DNA of 64,000 bases. Source: CAVYWD01 sp963772225. GTDB taxonomy: Bacteria; Myxococcota; Myxococcia; Myxococcales; UBA5297. A program made the position numbers and the translations under genes. The stretch lies in the NCBI GenBank assembly GCA_963772225.1, contig CAVYWD010000005.1:186001-250000 (forward strand). The letters are read 5' to 3'. Below the pieces are notes generated by a model. It made no database searches, had not been told where the DNA came from, and worked only from the letters and a program-made list of their open reading frames with translations. Shown one piece after another: positions 1-9,512 of this stretch; position 1 is the first letter of the stretch, and each line of letters begins with the position of its first letter.

Positions 1-2016
1 GTGGGCTTTCTGCTGAAGCGCGAGCTCCACCCGTTCGTCGCCCTCGAGGTGCGCCTGCGCGAGGCCATCGCGCGCGCCTACGGCGCTGACCTGCACCCTC
101 GCCACCAGGCGATGCTTCAGGTGCTGGGGCCCAGCGCGCCCGCCCCGAGCCTCAGGCCAATCCGTGGATCGTCGAGGTCCCCGAGAAGAGCTCGCCTGCG
201 GCGGCCGCGGCGGCGTCGCCGAGAGGCTTGGGCGGGCTGATTCAGGACCACGAGGGCCTGGCGCTCGCCATCGAGCAGGCGCTCGAGGCGGCGGAGCTCC
301 CGCTCCGGCGCGCGGCGGAGACCCAGCGCAATCGGCTCGCTCCTCGGGGCTTCGACCTCGCCGGCCTGGCCGAGCGGATCGTCGCTTTCACTCTCGGTGC
401 GTCGGCGTTCAAGGCGGCGGCGCCCGAGGCGTGGACCCTGGCCAAGGCGCGCGCCGCGGTCGACGGGGCGGACGACCGCCACCAGATCATCCGCACGGCG
501 CTGCGCTTCGCGCTCAAGACCTTCGACTTCGCGGCGGCGTTCGCGGTGGTGGGGGGGAACGCGGTCGGCTGGGCGGCGCAGGCGCGCGAGGGCGCGGCCG
601 ACGAGGGCGTGGAGCGGATCAGCATCCCGCTCGACGCGCCGAGCGTGCTGCGCACGGTGCTGCTCACGAAGGGCCGGTATCTCGGTTCGCTGCCGGGCGA
701 TCCGCTGAGCCAGTCGCTCGCCGCCGATCTCGGGCGCCCCAGGGCGAACTCGGTGTTCCTCCACGCGGTGGAGGTGCGCGACCGGCCGGTGGCCATCTTC
801 TACGGAGACGTGAACGGCCGCGCCATCTCCGAGCGCGACGTCGGCGAGTTCGTGGTCTTCGCGCAGCACCTGGGCCAGCGCATCGAGAAGCTCATCGTCG
901 ACCAGAAGCGGCGGCTGGACCGCGCCGCGCGCGAGGCGGGCGGGGCCCTGCCCGGCGAGGGCGTGCCGGCGCCGGCGTTCGCCCTGGAGCCGCCGACGCT
1001 GACCACCGCGGAGCTGTTCGCGCGCAGCGCGCCGCGGCCGAGGGGCGGGGCGAAAGCGAGCGGCGACGCGGCGCCGAGCGCGGTGCTCGCCGCGGCTCCG
1101 GCGCCGGGCGCGTCGTCGCGGCTCACGGGCGCGAGCCTGGCCATGCCGTCGTCCATGGACGACCTGTTCGAAGCGGCGGAGCGGCTCTTGGACCCGGACC
1201 TCGGCGAGCGGGCGAAGGCGCTGGCGCTGCTCTCGCGTTTCCCGGAGGTCGCGGCGGCGGTGCTGGTGGCCCGCTTCCCGGGCCCGGTGCTGCGCTCGAG
1301 GGTGCCGGTGTCCGAGCTGCCGTCGCCCGAGGAGCTGGGGCCCATCCCGGCGGCGCTGGCGCGCATGGGCGTGGCGGCGGCGCGGGCGCTGGTGCCGCTC
1401 TTCGAGCACCGGGACGTCGACAGCCGGTACTTCGCGCTGCTCACCGCGGGGCGCCTGCCGGCGCCGGTGCTGGTGGGGCCCATTGCGCTCCGGGTCTTCG
1501 ACCGGCACCCCATCGTCGCCGGGGCGGCGCGCGTCGCGTTGGCGTCCATGCGCGGGGTGCAGGGGTTCGGGCCGGCGGTCGCGAAGATCCGCGCCGAGCT
1601 CGCGTCGCGCGACAGCGAGACGGCGAACAGCGCCGCCAAGGCGCTGGGGCTCTTGCGAGACGCCGGGTCGGTGGAGGCGCTCATCGGGCTCACCGGGCAC
1701 GAGAACAAGGCGCTGGCGCAGTCGTCGGCGGACGCGCTGAGGGAGATCACGAAGCAGCCGCTGGGGCAGAGCCCGGCGCGGTGGTCGGACTGGTGGGCGG
1801 GCGCCAAGCTCAAGGCGAGGGAGGAGTGGCTTCTCGAGGCGCTTCGCCACAAAGACCTCGAGAATCCGCGCCTCGGCGGCCGAGGAGCTGGCGCGGGCAG
1901 CCGGGGACAGCTTTGGCTTCGCCGCCGAGGGGCCGCGCCCGGAGCGGGAGGCCGCGGCGGCGAAGTTCGAGGAGTGGTGGAAGGCGAAGGTCGGGGCGAG
2001 GGCGGCGGCGGGGTAA
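1..2016 (+). CDS. MshEN/GspE-N and HEAT-repeat protein, 5' partial, two frameshifts
   Basis: The frame is already open at base 1, so the gene begins outside the window. Coding runs in one frame to about 140, in a second from about 145 to about 1860, then returns to the first frame and ends at TAA 2014-2016. One missing C in the C-rich stretch near 141-147 and one extra A near 1865 would restore a single frame of about 670 codons. The first 110 residues resemble the GspE N-terminal (MshEN, c-di-GMP-binding type) domain. A GAF-like stretch follows at roughly bases 420-900, then a Pro/Ala linker. HEAT-like helical repeats occupy roughly 1150-1850, with units such as ETANSAAKALGLLRDAGS. Proteins of this architecture are known from myxobacteria without a firm function; a scaffold or signalling role is inferred. 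The frameshifts may be assembly errors. Confidence 0.6.
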
Positions 2017-2099
2017 CTCGGCGGCGACGAGGGGCGGCGAAGAGGAAAGGCGGACAGAAGTCCTTTTCGGTCCGCGGGCGTCGTCGGCTTCGTCGAGCA

Positions 2100-2477
2100 A
2101 TGGCTCCTCAGGTTTCTCAGAAAGAAGAAAGCGGCTCGCCATTCTCCTCGGTGCGCTGGATATTCAGCCAGGGCCCCGGACATTCGCTCATTTGGACAGT
2201 CTCCTTCTCCTCGGAAGTTCAGCGATCACTCGAGAATGCGCGCCGCATCCATCGAGAGCATTTGGACGGCGTTATCGAGAGCGTGGTCGAGACCGTCTCC
2301 AAGGTTGGAAGCGACAAAAGAGTCGCTGTCGGGGGAAAGGAATTCGTCATCACCGACCACAACGGAGAGCCGGGTTACGGCGTAACGACCCGAAAAAGAG
2401 GCGTGCTCCGGCCTGTCGCCCGCGTTCGGAGCCACGACTTCGGAAGATGGATTCTGAGGTTGGAGGTGCTTCGCTGA
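2100..2477 (+). CDS. small hypothetical protein or gene fragment
   Basis: An ATG-initiated frame of 125 codons. Its middle (about residues 45-95) has G/C-rich third positions and a protein-like composition (EHLDGVIESVVETVSKVG, GGKEFVITDHNGEPGYG). Both ends are Arg-rich and less convincing, and there is no clear ribosome-binding site. The base composition is lower in G+C than its neighbours. No family is recognised. It may be a decayed fragment of a larger gene. The rest of 2017-2681 holds only the hairpin at 2593-2618. Confidence 0.3.
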   Translation: MAPQVSQKEESGSPFSSVRWIFSQGPGHSLIWTVSFSSEVQRSLENARRIHREHLDGVIESVVETVSKVGSDKRVAVGGKEFVITDHNGEPGYGVTTRKRGVLRPVARVRSHDFGRWILRLEVLR

Positions 2478-2592
2478 TGCCCAGAAGAAGCGCCTGAGCG
2501 CGCAATGCCGGAAGGCGGCGCGAACGTCGCCGTCCAGGCGATGTCGGCCGCCACCCGCCGAGGTCGGAGCTGGCCCGACCACTCCCAGTTCG

Positions 2593-2618
2593 CCCCCTCC
2601 CCGCAAGCGGGGAGGGGG
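2593..2618. repeat. perfect 12-bp-arm hairpin with GT-rich tail
   Basis: The arms CCCCCTCCCCGC and GCGGGGAGGGGG are perfectly complementary around an AA loop and are followed by a G-rich tail (GGTTGGGGGGTGAGG). A similar G-rich tail without the stem occurs at 15221-15247 (GGGGGTTGG, GGGGGTGAGG). This looks like an interspersed palindromic repeat of the REP type lying just upstream of the ADP-ribosylglycohydrolase gene. It could also fold as a terminator-like stem, but no T-run follows. Confidence 0.6.
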
Positions 2619-2681
2619 TTGGGGGGTGAGGCCCGCGTTGCCGCCCCGCGCCGCCACCGGTATACACTCCGCCGCGTCACT

Positions 2682-3722
2682 ATGGCCCTCTCCTCCGACG
2701 AGCTCCGCGACCGCTTCCGCGCCACCCTCCTCGGGGTGGCCATCGGGGACGCCTTGGGCTTTCCGTTCGAGGGCGTCCCGCCGGAGGCCATCGCCCGCCT
2801 CCCGACGCTCGCCGAGGACTTCGCGCCCCGGCCGCGCGGGCGGTTCCAGAAGGGCCAGTACACCGACGACACCCAGATGACGCTGGCGCTCGCCGAGGCC
2901 ATCGCCGCCGACGGCAAGGTCGACGGGCGCACGGTGGCGTCGCGGCTGTGCGCCTTCTGGCGCGACGGCAGCATCCTCGCCGCGGGCCAGGCCTGCACCG
3001 AGTCGATGGAGCGGCTCCTCTCCGGCGTCCCGTGGATGAGCGCCGGCGCCCCCATCGGCCACGCCGGCAACGGCGCCGCCGTCCGCGCCGCGCCCCTGGG
3101 CCTCTTGCACTTCGACGACCTCGCCCGCATCCCGCGCGACGCCGAGCTCCAGGGCGTCATCACCCACAAAGACCCGCGCGCCCAGGGCGGAGGCGCCGCG
3201 CTGGCCGCCGCCGTCGCGCTCAGCATCACCGACGAGCCGCACCCCGCCGACATCTTCTGCCGCCGGGTCGCCCACGCCGTGGCGAGCTTCGACTCGGGCT
3301 TCGCCTCGGAGATCCAGCGCCTGCCGCAGCTGGCGAGGTTCGAGCCGTCCGCCGCGGTGCCGGTCATCGCGCGCGCCGGCGCCCCCGGCCCCTACGTGAG
3401 CGACTGGCCCGGCATCAGCCCCTTCGTCATCCCCTCGGTCCTCATGGCGCTCTACGCCTTCTTGCGCCAGCGCGACGACTTCCGCGCCTGCATCTCCATC
3501 GCCCTGCGCGCCGGTGGCGACGCCGACACCGTGGCCGCCATGGCCGGCGCGGTCTCGGGCGCGCATCTGGGGCTCAAGGGGTTGCCGGCCCGGCTCAAGC
3601 GCGGCGTCCTGGGCGCCGAGCGGCTCACGTTGGCGGCCGACCGGCTCTTCGCCCTCAAGGCCGCCCAGCGCGACGCCTTGGCCGCGGCGCGCGCACCCGC
3701 CTTGGCGCGCCGCAAGCGCTAG
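2682..3722 (+). CDS. ADP-ribosylglycohydrolase family protein
   Basis: A 346-residue protein of the DraG/ARH fold, which removes ADP-ribose from proteins or cleaves related ADP-ribose conjugates using two Mg ions. The N-terminus GVAIGDALGFPFEG, the motif YTDDTQMTLALAEAI (metal-binding DDT) and the C-terminal GGDADTVAAMAGA (metal-binding DxDT) are the family signatures, in the expected order and spacing. The length is normal. An upstream extension of the frame to 2505 is not protein-like, so ATG 2682 (MALSSDELRDRF) is chosen. No target such as a nitrogenase reductase or an ADP-ribosyltransferase is nearby, so the substrate is unknown. The HAD hydrolase follows after 36 bases in the same direction and may be co-transcribed. 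Confidence 0.85.
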   Translation: MALSSDELRDRFRATLLGVAIGDALGFPFEGVPPEAIARLPTLAEDFAPRPRGRFQKGQYTDDTQMTLALAEAIAADGKVDGRTVASRLCAFWRDGSILAAGQACTESMERLLSGVPWMSAGAPIGHAGNGAAVRAAPLGLLHFDDLARIPRDAELQGVITHKDPRAQGGGAALAAAVALSITDEPHPADIFCRRVAHAVASFDSGFASEIQRLPQLARFEPSAAVPVIARAGAPGPYVSDWPGISPFVIPSVLMALYAFLRQRDDFRACISIALRAGGDADTVAAMAGAVSGAHLGLKGLPARLKRGVLGAERLTLAADRLFALKAAQRDALAAARAPALARRKR

Positions 3723-3758
3723 AGTCGCCTGCCGGAAGAGAAGGAGCCTCCCGCCGCC

Positions 3759-4634
3759 ATGATCCGCGCCGTCGTCACCGACATGGACAACACCCTCTAC
3801 TCGTGGGTGGACTACATCGTCCCGTCGCTCGAGGCGATGGTCGAGAGCCTCTGCCGGACGATGCAGCAGCCGCGCATCCGGGTGGTCCAGTCGCTCAAGA
3901 AGGTCTACGAGCGCTACGAGTCGAACGAGTACCCGTTCGCCATCCAGGAGTCGGACCTGTTTCCGGCGTTCCCCGACTTCCCGTCGTTCAATCAGCTCGT
4001 CATCGCCCCCGCGCGCGAGGCGTTCTCCGCGGCGCGCAACCGCTACCTGCGGCCGTACCCGGGCGTCGTCGAGGCGCTCGCCGAGCTCAAGGCCATGGGC
4101 GTCCCGGTCGCCGCGCTGACCGACGCGCCTCGAAACCCCGCCGAGCGCCGCGCCTTGAAGATGAAGCTCGACCCGCTCCTCACCGCGCTCTACACGCTGC
4201 CGGCGTTCCCCTTTCCCGAGACGGGCGTCGCCCCGGAGATCCGCCGGCGCGCGCAGGAGGCGCCGGTCGCGCTCCAGTGCAAGGTCGTGGAGCTGCCGCG
4301 CGACTTCGAGAAGCCCGATCCGCGCGGGCTGCTCCGCGTCTGCAGCGACCTGGGCGTGGACCCCCGCGAGGTGCTCGTCGTCGGCGACAGCCGGCCCAAG
4401 GACATGGTGGTCGCACAGGCCGTGGGCGCCGTCGACGCCTGGGCCGAATACGGCACCTACGTTTCGGTGGAGTACCGCGAGCGCCTGGCGGTCATCTCCG
4501 CCAACTCGGCCACCCAGCGCCACCTGCAGCACGGCGACTCCGCCGCCAAGCCGCCCACCTTGAGGCTCTCGAGCTTCGAGCAAGTGGTCGATGCCGTGCG
4601 CGCGTCGCGGCCCCAGCGCGTGAGCGTCGGGTGA
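3759..4634 (+). CDS. HAD-superfamily hydrolase
   Basis: A 291-residue HAD hydrolase. Motif I is TDMDNTLYS near residue 8, with the nucleophile Asp and the Asp two residues later. A threonine-containing motif II (VAALTDAPRNP) and a motif IV region VLVVGDSRPKDMVVAQAVG near residue 215 follow. A helical cap lies between motifs I and II. The family uses a phospho-aspartyl intermediate to dephosphorylate small molecules; the substrate cannot be told from sequence. A weak Shine-Dalgarno (GAAGGAG) precedes ATG 3759. The 3' end converges with glgC, leaving only 20 bases. Confidence 0.8.
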   Translation: MIRAVVTDMDNTLYSWVDYIVPSLEAMVESLCRTMQQPRIRVVQSLKKVYERYESNEYPFAIQESDLFPAFPDFPSFNQLVIAPAREAFSAARNRYLRPYPGVVEALAELKAMGVPVAALTDAPRNPAERRALKMKLDPLLTALYTLPAFPFPETGVAPEIRRRAQEAPVALQCKVVELPRDFEKPDPRGLLRVCSDLGVDPREVLVVGDSRPKDMVVAQAVGAVDAWAEYGTYVSVEYRERLAVISANSATQRHLQHGDSAAKPPTLRLSSFEQVVDAVRASRPQRVSVG

Positions 4635-4654
4635 GGAGACCTTAGCGGAGCCGG

Positions 4655-5959
4655 CTACAGCGAGAAGTCCTTGGGCACCACCACGATGTAGTCGTCGGAG
4701 TTGGTCAAGCCCACGGTCTTCAGGCCGCGCCGCTCATCGTAGCCGCGGTCATAGCCGATGACCGTGTCCGAGTGCAGGTGCACGTTCTTGTCGATGATGG
4801 CGTTGCGGATGCGCGAGCGCCGCCCGATGGAGGTCTCGGTGATGAGCCCGCCGCGCAAAGAGCCGCCGAGCAGCACCGAGCTCTCGATGGACGCGAAGCT
4901 GTGCACGTAGATGCCGGGCGAGAGCACCGAATAGCGGACCGCCGCGCCGGAGATGATGACGCCGTTGGCGGTGATGGAGTTGAGCGCGGTGCCGGTGCGC
5001 CCCGGCACCTCGTGGACGAACTTGGCCGGCGGGAAGAGCGTCGGCGAGCTGAAAATGGCCCATTTCTCGCCGTAGAGATTGAAGCGGGGCGCCGCGGCGA
5101 CGAGGTCCAGGTTGGCGGCCCAGTACGACTCCAGGGTCCCGACGTCGCGCCAGTAATCGCAGTCGTTGGCCCGCGGGACGAGCTCCTTCACGCGGTGGCC
5201 GTCGCGCGTGGTGTACTGGAACTCCTCGATGTTGTTCTTGGTCGTGAAATCGTAAGCGTAGACCGGCTTGCCCGCGGAGATCATTGCGGGGATCACGTCC
5301 TTGCCGAAGTCGTCGGACTTGCCGTCCTTGAGCGCCTCGCGCAGCACCTGCGTGTCGAAGATGTAGATGCCCATCGACGCCAGGCACTCGTTCGTGCCCG
5401 GGATGCACTTGGGGTCTTTCGGCTTCTCCTGGAACCCGACGATGCGGTAGCTGCTGTCGATCTCCAAAACGCCGTAGTTGCCGCGCGCGACGTCGGCGGG
5501 CAGGCGAACCACCGAGACGGTGAGCTGCGCGCCCTTCTCGTCGTGAAAGGCGCGCATCAGGCGGTAGTCCATCTTGTAGATGTGGTCGCCCGAGAGGATC
5601 AGCACCAGGCGCGGGATGTTCTCCTCGATGAAGCTGACGTTCTGGCGGATGGCGTCCGCGGTGCCCTTGTACCAGCTCGAGCCCATTTGCATCTGCGCCG
5701 GGATCTCGTCGATGAACTGGTCGAGGCGCCGAGAAAGAAAGTTCCACCCGGTCTTCAAATGGCTGGTCAGCGAGTTGCTTTTGTACTGAGTGAGGACATA
5801 GATGCGCCGGACCCCCGAATTGATGCAGTTCGAGAGGGTGAAGTCGATGATCCGGTAGATGCCGCCGAAGGGCACCGAGGGCTTGGCGCGCACGTCGGTG
5901 AGGGGCTTCAAACGCTCCCCCATGCCACCAGCCATCACAACCGCAAGGGTGTCGTGCAT
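4655..5959 (-). CDS. glgC: glucose-1-phosphate adenylyltransferase
   Basis: ADP-glucose pyrophosphorylase, the first committed enzyme of bacterial glycogen synthesis (glucose-1-phosphate + ATP to ADP-glucose + PPi). The 434-residue protein has the N-terminal nucleotidyltransferase signature AGGMGERLKPLTDVRAKPSV, the FTLSNCINSG and LSGDHIYKMDY motifs and the GFQEKPKDPK segment. The C-terminal third is the left-handed beta-helix with hexapeptide-like repeats (IISGAAVRYSVLSPGIYV). Length and motif order are normal, so it should be functional. It stands alone here with no other glg gene beside it. A good -10 box lies 25 bases upstream of the ATG. Confidence 0.93.
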   Translation of the reverse strand: MHDTLAVVMAGGMGERLKPLTDVRAKPSVPFGGIYRIIDFTLSNCINSGVRRIYVLTQYKSNSLTSHLKTGWNFLSRRLDQFIDEIPAQMQMGSSWYKGTADAIRQNVSFIEENIPRLVLILSGDHIYKMDYRLMRAFHDEKGAQLTVSVVRLPADVARGNYGVLEIDSSYRIVGFQEKPKDPKCIPGTNECLASMGIYIFDTQVLREALKDGKSDDFGKDVIPAMISAGKPVYAYDFTTKNNIEEFQYTTRDGHRVKELVPRANDCDYWRDVGTLESYWAANLDLVAAAPRFNLYGEKWAIFSSPTLFPPAKFVHEVPGRTGTALNSITANGVIISGAAVRYSVLSPGIYVHSFASIESSVLLGGSLRGGLITETSIGRRSRIRNAIIDKNVHLHSDTVIGYDRGYDERRGLKTVGLTNSDDYIVVVPKDFSL

Positions 5960-5983
5960 GGTGTCCTCGCTCGCCCGAGCGCG

Positions 5984-5989
5984 ATTATA
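5984..5989 (-). promoter_or_regulatory. -10 box of the glgC promoter
   Basis: On the minus strand this reads TATAAT, a perfect sigma-70-type -10 hexamer, ending 24 bases before the glgC ATG. No good -35 hexamer is visible 16-18 bases upstream. Transcription would start near 5977. Confidence 0.5.
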
Positions 5990-6140
5990 GACGCACGCCA
6001 GCCCCGCAGCGGACGGGGGCGGCGCCGGCGGGGCGGCCAGTGCATGCGGCCGGCCGGCGGCAGCTTCGAACGTCGGCAGTCGGCGGCGGCCAAGGGCTCG
6101 AGAGCGAGGTCGCCCGAGGAGCGCCCGGCGGGGAGGGACG

Positions 6141-7058
6141 TCAGGCGCCGGCGGAAAGGATTCCCTTGCGCAAAAGGTCCAGGACCCCCGAGGAGATCTC
6201 GAGGTCGGTCGCGTCCGACTTGTCGAGCGCGGCGCGCAACGAGCCCTCGTTGTGCGCGACCTGCAGGAGGTCGAGCTGCTCGGGCTTCAGGTCCCGCAGC
6301 GGCACGGGAAGAGGCCTGGCGAGCGAGAGCTGGGAGTCGAGGGGCGGGAGCTCCCGCTCGATCCGCCGCAGCTCGTCAAGCTGGCGCAGGCCTTCCATCA
6401 AAAGCGCCTCGGTCGGCTCCTCGAGCTCGACGATGAAGTCCTGGTTGTCCGGCGGCAGGAGCTCGAATTCGCCCTTCTCCCAGCGCACCACGCGGTAGAA
6501 GCTCTTCTGCGGCCCGAGCTGGTGGTTGTTGTCGATGACCGCGTAATAGATCCGCCCCTGCCGAAGATAGATGCGGGCCGTCTGCGCGCCCTTGATTTGC
6601 AGGACGCCGGCCTTCTTGGAGGTTCCGAAGAGCTGCAGGAGGTCCGGCAGAGGGACCTCTTCGATCTTTCCGGCCATGGACGACGAGCGCGTCTGGCGCA
6701 GGGCGTGCGCCGCGGCGGCCGCCTCCAGGCCCTTCTTGACCGCGACGTCGTCGAGGGTAGGGGCCGAGTTCTGTGCCACCAGTTTGAGGATGGAGGTGCC
6801 GATGAGGATCCGGTCGCCCTCCTTGAGCCGGGACTGCTTGATCTTCTCGCCGTTGACGAAGGTGCCGTTCGTGGAGCCGAGGTCCTCGATGACCACTCTG
6901 CCGTCCTGGCTGGTGATCTTCGCGTGCTTGCGGCTGACCATGTCCTCGACCAGGACCATGTCCAGGTCCGACGAGCGGCCGATCACGATCTGCTTGTTCG
7001 GCTTGAGGGGGAACTCGCCGCCCTGATACTTGCCGGAGATGAACTTCAGCGCATACAT
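6141..7058 (-). CDS. FHA domain and DUF4388 (PATAN) domain protein
   Basis: A 305-residue cytoplasmic signalling protein. Residues 1-95 form a forkhead-associated phosphothreonine-binding domain with the conserved IGRSSDLDMVL, SRKHAKI and DLGSTNGTFVNG motifs. Residues about 125-250 form a DUF4388 (PATAN) domain (GKIEEVPLPDLLQLFGTSKK, GRIYYAV), common in Myxococcota and linked to gliding and two-component pathways. It probably reads Ser/Thr kinase output. It is followed on the same strand by glgC after 181 bases. A second DUF4388 protein is encoded at 47570-48439. Confidence 0.85.
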   Translation of the reverse strand: MYALKFISGKYQGGEFPLKPNKQIVIGRSSDLDMVLVEDMVSRKHAKITSQDGRVVIEDLGSTNGTFVNGEKIKQSRLKEGDRILIGTSILKLVAQNSAPTLDDVAVKKGLEAAAAAHALRQTRSSSMAGKIEEVPLPDLLQLFGTSKKAGVLQIKGAQTARIYLRQGRIYYAVIDNNHQLGPQKSFYRVVRWEKGEFELLPPDNQDFIVELEEPTEALLMEGLRQLDELRRIERELPPLDSQLSLARPLPVPLRDLKPEQLDLLQVAHNEGSLRAALDKSDATDLEISSGVLDLLRKGILSAGA

Positions 7059-7115
7059 CCCGCTAGGACCTCGCCGCGGTGAGGGTCGACTTCCGAATCG
7101 GATACCGAAGCGAAG

Positions 7116-7143
7116 ATCCTATCGCCATCTGCGCCAGCCGCAA
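7116..7143 (-). promoter_or_regulatory. candidate promoter of the FHA-DUF4388 gene
   Basis: On the minus strand TTGCGG (7143-7138) and TAGGAT (7121-7116) are separated by 16 bases and lie about 60 bases upstream of the FHA gene start, between it and the TPR gene. The match to a sigma-70 promoter is only moderate. Confidence 0.3.
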
Positions 7144-7157
7144 GATCCTGGCGAAGT

Positions 7158-7868
7158 TCAGGCTTTAGAGCCCTCGCGGACGAGGGAGAGATACATCTCC
7201 GCCTTCTTGTCGCCGGGATTGCGGCGCAGGACCTCTTCCCATTCTTTGATGGCCTCGTCCACGCGCCCCAGGCTGTACAGGGCCACGCCCTGCTGGATGC
7301 GCGCGGGCAAATAGTGCGGCGCGTCGGCGACCGAGCGGCTGAACTCGCGCAGCGCGGCCTCCTTGTCGCCTTTGTCCCGCAGCGCCGCGCCGAGCTTCAC
7401 GCGGATGTCGGGGAATCCGGGGCACAGGCCCAGCGCCCGGTTGTACTCGGTCACCGCCTCGTCGAAGAATCCACTGGAGGCGTACACGTCGCCGATGTCG
7501 GCGTACATGTTGGCGATCTTGCCCTTGACGAAGTGGTCGAGCTCGCCCGGGATGCGCCCGGTCCGCTGGAGGGTCGACTGGTAGACCGCCTTGGCCTCTC
7601 GGTACTGGCCAATGTCGTTGTAGATGATGGCCAGGTTGAGTGCGGCCTCGGTGTAGGCCGGGTTGAGCTTGAGCGCGGCTTCGAACGAGCGTTGGGCACG
7701 CGCGTACTGCCCCTGGTCATGGTAGATGACCCCGAGCATGTTGTAGACGTCGGCGAACGACTGGTTCTGCTCGACGACCTGCGTCAGATACTTCTCGGCG
7801 CGCTGGTATTGCTTTCGCGTGAAATACGTGCGGCCCAGCGTCAGAAGCTCTCGGACGAACTCGTCCAT
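7158..7868 (-). CDS. tetratricopeptide repeat protein
   Basis: A 236-residue protein made almost entirely of TPR units. Typical pairs such as YARAQRSFEAALKLNPAYTEA and GFFDEAVTEYNRALGLCPGF are spaced about 34 residues apart over residues 15-225. There is no signal peptide, so it is probably a cytoplasmic protein-protein interaction scaffold; the N-terminus (MDEFVRELLTLGRTYF) starts directly in a helix. It lies in the minus-strand run bamD, lipoprotein-like gene, TPR, FHA, with 32 bases to the gene upstream. No specific partner can be named. Confidence 0.8.
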   Translation of the reverse strand: MDEFVRELLTLGRTYFTRKQYQRAEKYLTQVVEQNQSFADVYNMLGVIYHDQGQYARAQRSFEAALKLNPAYTEAALNLAIIYNDIGQYREAKAVYQSTLQRTGRIPGELDHFVKGKIANMYADIGDVYASSGFFDEAVTEYNRALGLCPGFPDIRVKLGAALRDKGDKEAALREFSRSVADAPHYLPARIQQGVALYSLGRVDEAIKEWEEVLRRNPGDKKAEMYLSLVREGSKA

Positions 7869-7900
7869 GAAGGGGCCCTCGAGGGACGGTGCGGGCGAGC

Positions 7901-8566
7901 CTACAACAGTCCCGACGCAAAGCGAAGCGCTCCCCTCTCACGAACGAGAGTGAACCGCGCCTGCCGCGGCCCAGCGGTCGCCTGGGGCGACTCCTCGAGC
8001 ACCTCGACTTCGTCCCTCTCGAGCCGCACGGTGATGCGGCTGGGCGGCCCCGCGCGGTCGGGCATGCGGTCGCGCGCCAGGGCCAGAGCGACCTCGCGGC
8101 TGAAGCGGGCGTCGCGATAGGCCTGGGCGACCAGGCGCTCGAGCGCTGGCGGGTCGGAGCTCGCGAGCGCGCGCCGCCGCTGGGCGAGCAGCGAGAGCAC
8201 CTCGGTGAGCGCGGGCGTCAGGCCCGCGGCGGGGGCGAAGCCGCGGCCGGCCCGAGCGAACGCGATCCGCTCGCGTCCCAGGCAGGCGACCGCGGTGTCG
8301 CCCGAAGGGCCGCGCAGGATGCCCTCGATGTCCACCGTGGCGACCGCGACGAAGCCCGGGCCCTCCGGACGGACGAGGACGCGGTCGAACGAGGCCCGGG
8401 CGACTTCCAGGCGTTCTCCGCTCGGCAGGTCCTGGGCAGGGGGCGCCTGCTCCAGGCGGCGCAAGGCGATTTCCACCTCGGCCTCGGGGCCCAGGAACGG
8501 GCCGCCGCAGGGGGCGCAGGACGCGGCGAGCAAGGGGGTGAGGAAGGCGCCGAGGCCGGGCCTCAC
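7901..8566 (-). CDS. hypothetical lipoprotein-like protein coupled to bamD
   Basis: A 221-residue protein read from GTG 8566. That GTG overlaps the bamD stop codon as GTGA (8566-8563), which decides the start and indicates translational coupling. The N-terminus (GAFLTPLLAASCAPCGG) looks like a short lipoprotein signal with Cys at the lipobox. The rest is an alpha/beta protein with no recognised domain. It contains VEIALRRLEQAPPAQDL, a beta-rich centre with VATVDIEGILRG, and a C-terminal strand pair ending FTLVRERGALRFASGLL. The context suggests an envelope role beside BamD. This is inference. Confidence 0.7.
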   Translation of the reverse strand: MRPGLGAFLTPLLAASCAPCGGPFLGPEAEVEIALRRLEQAPPAQDLPSGERLEVARASFDRVLVRPEGPGFVAVATVDIEGILRGPSGDTAVACLGRERIAFARAGRGFAPAAGLTPALTEVLSLLAQRRRALASSDPPALERLVAQAYRDARFSREVALALARDRMPDRAGPPSRITVRLERDEVEVLEESPQATAGPRQARFTLVRERGALRFASGLL

Positions 8567-9333
8567 GCCGCTCTCTTGAGCAAGCGCTCGGCCTCCGAGC
8601 GGTGCGAGCTCGCGGGGAACTGCTGCAGGAAGCGCTGCAGCGCCTCGCGGGCCTTCTCCTTGTCGCCCGCTTCGACGTAGCTCTTGCCCAGGAGCAGGAG
8701 CGCGGTGGGCTCGAGCTCGGTGCCCGGAAACTCGGTGAGCATCCGGTTCAGCCGGCCGATGGCCGACTGCCAGTGCTGGTGGGCCGCGTAGAAGTCGGCG
8801 ACGGCGAGCTCGTGCTGGGCGAGGCGCTTCTTGATCGCCGCGAGCGACTTCTCCGCGTCGGGCACCAGGGAGGACTTCGGCCACTCGCGCAAGAAGTCTT
8901 CCAGCGCCGTGCGCGCCTGGCGGACCGAGGTCTGGTCCTTTTCGCTGGAGGACGGGAAGAGGAAGAAGTCGGACGGGATGTCCTTCAGGTACCCCAGCGC
9001 GACCCGGTACGAGGCGTAGTCGGCCTTCAGGTGGTTCGGGTGCATCTTGAGGAAGTTGCGATAGCCCTCGACGGCCTCGACGTACTTCTCGCGCTCGAAG
9101 TTGGCGTCGGCGATGCCCAGGTCCGCGAGCGCGGCGACTTCGGAGTAGGGGAACTTATACCGAATGTGCTCGAAGTACTTCTGGGCCTCTTGAGTCCGGC
9201 CGTCCTTGAGCGCCTCTTCGCCGAGGGTGTAGTTCGCCTTGGCGTCCTTGGCGTACTTCACGTCGCCGGGCGAGTCGACGTGGGCGCACCCGGAGAGGGT
9301 CCAAAGACCGAGCAGGATTGCGAGCTTGCGCAT
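8563..9333 (-). CDS. bamD: outer membrane protein assembly lipoprotein BamD
   Basis: BamD is the essential lipoprotein partner of BamA in the beta-barrel assembly machine at the inner face of the outer membrane. The 256-residue product has a lipoprotein signal (LLGLWTLSGCAHV, lipid Cys at 16). It continues with TPR-like helix pairs typical of the family (YTLGEEALKDGRTQEAQKYF, VALADLGIADANFERE-like, ALQRFLQQFPASSHRSEAER). The QKYFEHIRYKFPYSEVA segment matches the BamD substrate-binding TPR region. The length agrees with family members. The downstream gene overlaps by 4 bases. Confidence 0.88.
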   Translation of the reverse strand: MRKLAILLGLWTLSGCAHVDSPGDVKYAKDAKANYTLGEEALKDGRTQEAQKYFEHIRYKFPYSEVAALADLGIADANFEREKYVEAVEGYRNFLKMHPNHLKADYASYRVALGYLKDIPSDFFLFPSSSEKDQTSVRQARTALEDFLREWPKSSLVPDAEKSLAAIKKRLAQHELAVADFYAAHQHWQSAIGRLNRMLTEFPGTELEPTALLLLGKSYVEAGDKEKAREALQRFLQQFPASSHRSEAERLLKRAA

Positions 9334-9512
9334 GGGTCGCCAAGCTACTCCCGGCGGATCGGCCGGTCAACGCCGGGCAGAGCGGGTGTCGCGAACTGGC
9401 CGCGAGGGCGGGTCTTCGCGATTCGGGTCGAGTGAAGAGGTGAGCGCCCGCCCGCGCCTCGCAGACGAGGGTTCGTGAGGTGGCGCTCGCCGGGCGAAAT
9501 TCGAGCGAGGGG

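Noticed and set aside
2226..4583. A 785-codon frame antisense to the ADP-ribosylglycohydrolase and HAD genes
   Set aside because: Composition is dominated by Arg, Gly, Asp and Ala in the pattern of an antisense shadow; both plus-strand genes have clear catalytic motifs.
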